Shown: piece by piece, positions 4,344 through 5,656 of the stretch | Numbering within the stretch: position 1 is the first letter of the stretch | Layout of the letters: each line of letters starts with the position of its first letter | Assembly (NCBI GenBank): GCA_946011705.1 | Contig: CAMGCA010000140.1 | Location: 1-5,656, forward strand | DNA: 5,656 nt | From: an uncultured Clostridia bacterium | Lineage (GTDB): Bacteria > Bacillota > Clostridia > Oscillospirales > Oscillospiraceae | Reading direction: 5' to 3' | Notes under the pieces: generated by a model | The model's input: the letters and a program-made list of their open reading frames with translations, nothing else | What the model was told of the DNA's origin: nothing | The model's database searches: none | Made by a program: the position numbers and the translations under genes

Positions 4344-4369
4344 AGAGAAATCCGAGAGGAGAAGAAGAT

Positions 4370-5656
4370 ATGGATAATTTCACCGAACGCACGTCTCCCG
4401 CCGGACTGTATGACCCACGGTTCGAGCACGACAACTGCGGCATCGGCGCGGTGGTGGACATCAAGGGCCGAAAGAGCCACAAGACCCTTGACGACGCCCT
4501 GCAGATTGTGGAGCACCTGGAACACCGGGCCGGTAAGGACGCCGAGGGCAAGACCGGCGATGGTGTGGGCATTCTGCTCCAGATCGGACACAAATTCTTC
4601 ACCAAAGCGGCGGCACAGGCCGGGATCCCCCTTGGAAATGAGCGGGAGTACGGCATCGGCATGTTCTTCTTCCCCCAGGAGGAACTGCTCCGCAATCAGG
4701 CGAAGAAGCTGTTCGAGATCATCTGCAAGAAGGAAGGCCTGCCCTTCCTGGGCTGGCGGGAGGTACCCACCTGCCCCGATGTGCTGGGCCACAAGGCCAG
4801 AGACTGTATGCCCAGCATCTGGCAGGGCTTTGTTGGCAAGCCTCAGCGGATGAAGGCCGGCATCGACTTTGACCGCAAGCTCTACGTTGCCCGCCGGGTC
4901 TTTGAGCAGTCCAATCAGGAGACCTACGTTTGCAGCCTGTCCAGCCGCACCATTGTCTATAAGGGTATGTTTCTGGTGAAGGAGCTGCGGCTGTTCTACC
5001 CCGATTTGCAGGACGAGGACTATGAGTCTGCCATCGGCATGGTGCACAGCCGGTTCTCCACCAACACCTCCCCCAGCTGGAACCGTGCCCACCCCAACCG
5101 CTACATCCTCCACAACGGCGAAATCAACACCATCCGGGGTAACGTGGATACCATGCTGGCCCGTGAGGAGACCATCAGCAGTAAGTACCTGAAAGATGAC
5201 ATGACCAAGGTACTGCCCATTGTCAACCAGGGCGGCTCTGACTCCGCTATGCTGGATAACACTTTGGAGTTCCTGCTGATGAACGGCATGGAGCTGCCGC
5301 TGGCGGTGATGGTCACCATCCCCGAGCCTTGGAGCAACAACAAGAGCATGGATCCCAAGAAGCGGGATTTCTACCAGTACTACGCCACCATGCTGGAGCC
5401 TTGGGACGGCCCCGCCTCCATTTTGTTCAGCGATGGCGACGTCATGGGCGCGGTGCTGGACCGCAACGGCCTGCGTCCCAGCCGCTACTATATCACCAAG
5501 GACGGACGGCTGATCCTGTCCAGTGAGGTGGGCGTGCTGGATATTCCCGCCGAGGATATTGAACGCAAGGACCGCCTGCGCCCCGGCAAGATGCTGCTGG
5601 TGGACACCGTAAAGGGCGAACTGGTGGACGATGAGGCGCTCAAGGCCGACTATGCC
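4370..5656 (+). CDS. gltB: Glutamate synthase large subunit, N-terminal part (runs off the window)
   Basis: This is the large subunit of glutamate synthase, which makes two glutamates from glutamine and 2-oxoglutarate in ammonia assimilation in the cytoplasm. The first 429 codons are present, of roughly 1500 usual for the family. AGGAG (4357-4361) lies eight bases before the ATG. Residues 1-22 look like the usual short propeptide, and Cys23 in DNCGIG would become the N-terminal catalytic cysteine of the class II glutamine amidotransferase domain. Other hallmarks are HLEHRAG (49-55) with TGDGVGILLQI (62-72), HSRFSTNTSPSW (226-237), HNGEINTIRGN (248-258), GGSDSAMLDN (288-297), MLEPWDGPA (341-349) and LDRNGLRPSRY (363-373). 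The frame is open throughout. The 2-oxoglutarate/FMN synthase and C-terminal domains lie beyond the end. Whether a small subunit gene follows cannot be seen. Expression probably depends on the leader hairpin. Confidence 0.97.
   Translation, partial: MDNFTERTSPAGLYDPRFEHDNCGIGAVVDIKGRKSHKTLDDALQIVEHLEHRAGKDAEGKTGDGVGILLQIGHKFFTKAAAQAGIPLGNEREYGIGMFFFPQEELLRNQAKKLFEIICKKEGLPFLGWREVPTCPDVLGHKARDCMPSIWQGFVGKPQRMKAGIDFDRKLYVARRVFEQSNQETYVCSLSSRTIVYKGMFLVKELRLFYPDLQDEDYESAIGMVHSRFSTNTSPSWNRAHPNRYILHNGEINTIRGNVDTMLAREETISSKYLKDDMTKVLPIVNQGGSDSAMLDNTLEFLLMNGMELPLAVMVTIPEPWSNNKSMDPKKRDFYQYYATMLEPWDGPASILFSDGDVMGAVLDRNGLRPSRYYITKDGRLILSSEVGVLDIPAEDIERKDRLRPGKMLLVDTVKGELVDDEALKADYA

Noticed and set aside
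4221..4853. 210-aa + strand frame overlapping the leader and start of gltB
   Set aside because: It begins inside the gltB promoter and continues out of frame with the conserved amidotransferase domain; its Arg/Ser/Pro-rich composition is typical of a shadow frame.
4295..5113. 272-aa - strand frame opposite gltB
   Set aside because: It is the antisense shadow of the glutamate synthase gene, with no ribosome site or recognisable domain.

Overview
The window looks like chromosomal DNA of a gut-type, moderately GC-rich Firmicute. Class Clostridia is likely, and the Oscillospiraceae/Ruminococcaceae group plausible. This is inferred from AAAGGAG-type ribosome binding sites, the protein families, and GC-rich palindromic intergenic repeats of a kind common in those genomes. 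No species can be named.

Layout. (1) 1-138: end of a repeat cluster, with one full copy of a 51-bp core plus GC-rich hairpin. (2) 139-1305, + strand: a clear promoter, a 63-codon gene of unknown function and a LysR-type regulator, probably one operon. (3) 1310-1344: hairpin terminator between converging transcripts. (4) 1385-1548, - strand: two tandem 20-codon genes encoding almost identical peptides. They differ at eight bases, seven of them synonymous, and each has its own Shine-Dalgarno. A promoter lies upstream, and further upstream a perfect dyad with LysR-box geometry. (5) 1673-2776, - strand: a single-gene unit encoding a CbiM-type cobalt/nickel permease with a C-terminal PDGLE (CbiN-like) region, its own promoter and a strong terminator. 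(6) 2777-3371: a 595-bp gene-free stretch with two divergent promoters, a ~197-bp nested-palindrome MITE-like element and two and a half more copies of the core-plus-hairpin repeat. (7) 3372-4106, + strand: a PrsW-family intramembrane protease. (8) 4212-5656, + strand: promoter, a leader with a long terminator-like hairpin, and the first 429 codons of the glutamate synthase large subunit gltB, which runs off the window.

How they relate. The LysR regulator and the twin peptide genes converge on a shared terminator, and the dyad sits about 69 bp upstream of the predicted peptide start site. A LysR-peptide circuit is therefore a testable guess. CbiM would bring in Co2+/Ni2+, but no ATPase (CbiO) or CbiQ is present. 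gltB appears to be controlled by premature termination in its leader. The main candidates for something undescribed are the twin 20-residue peptides, the core-plus-hairpin repeat family, and the gltB leader.
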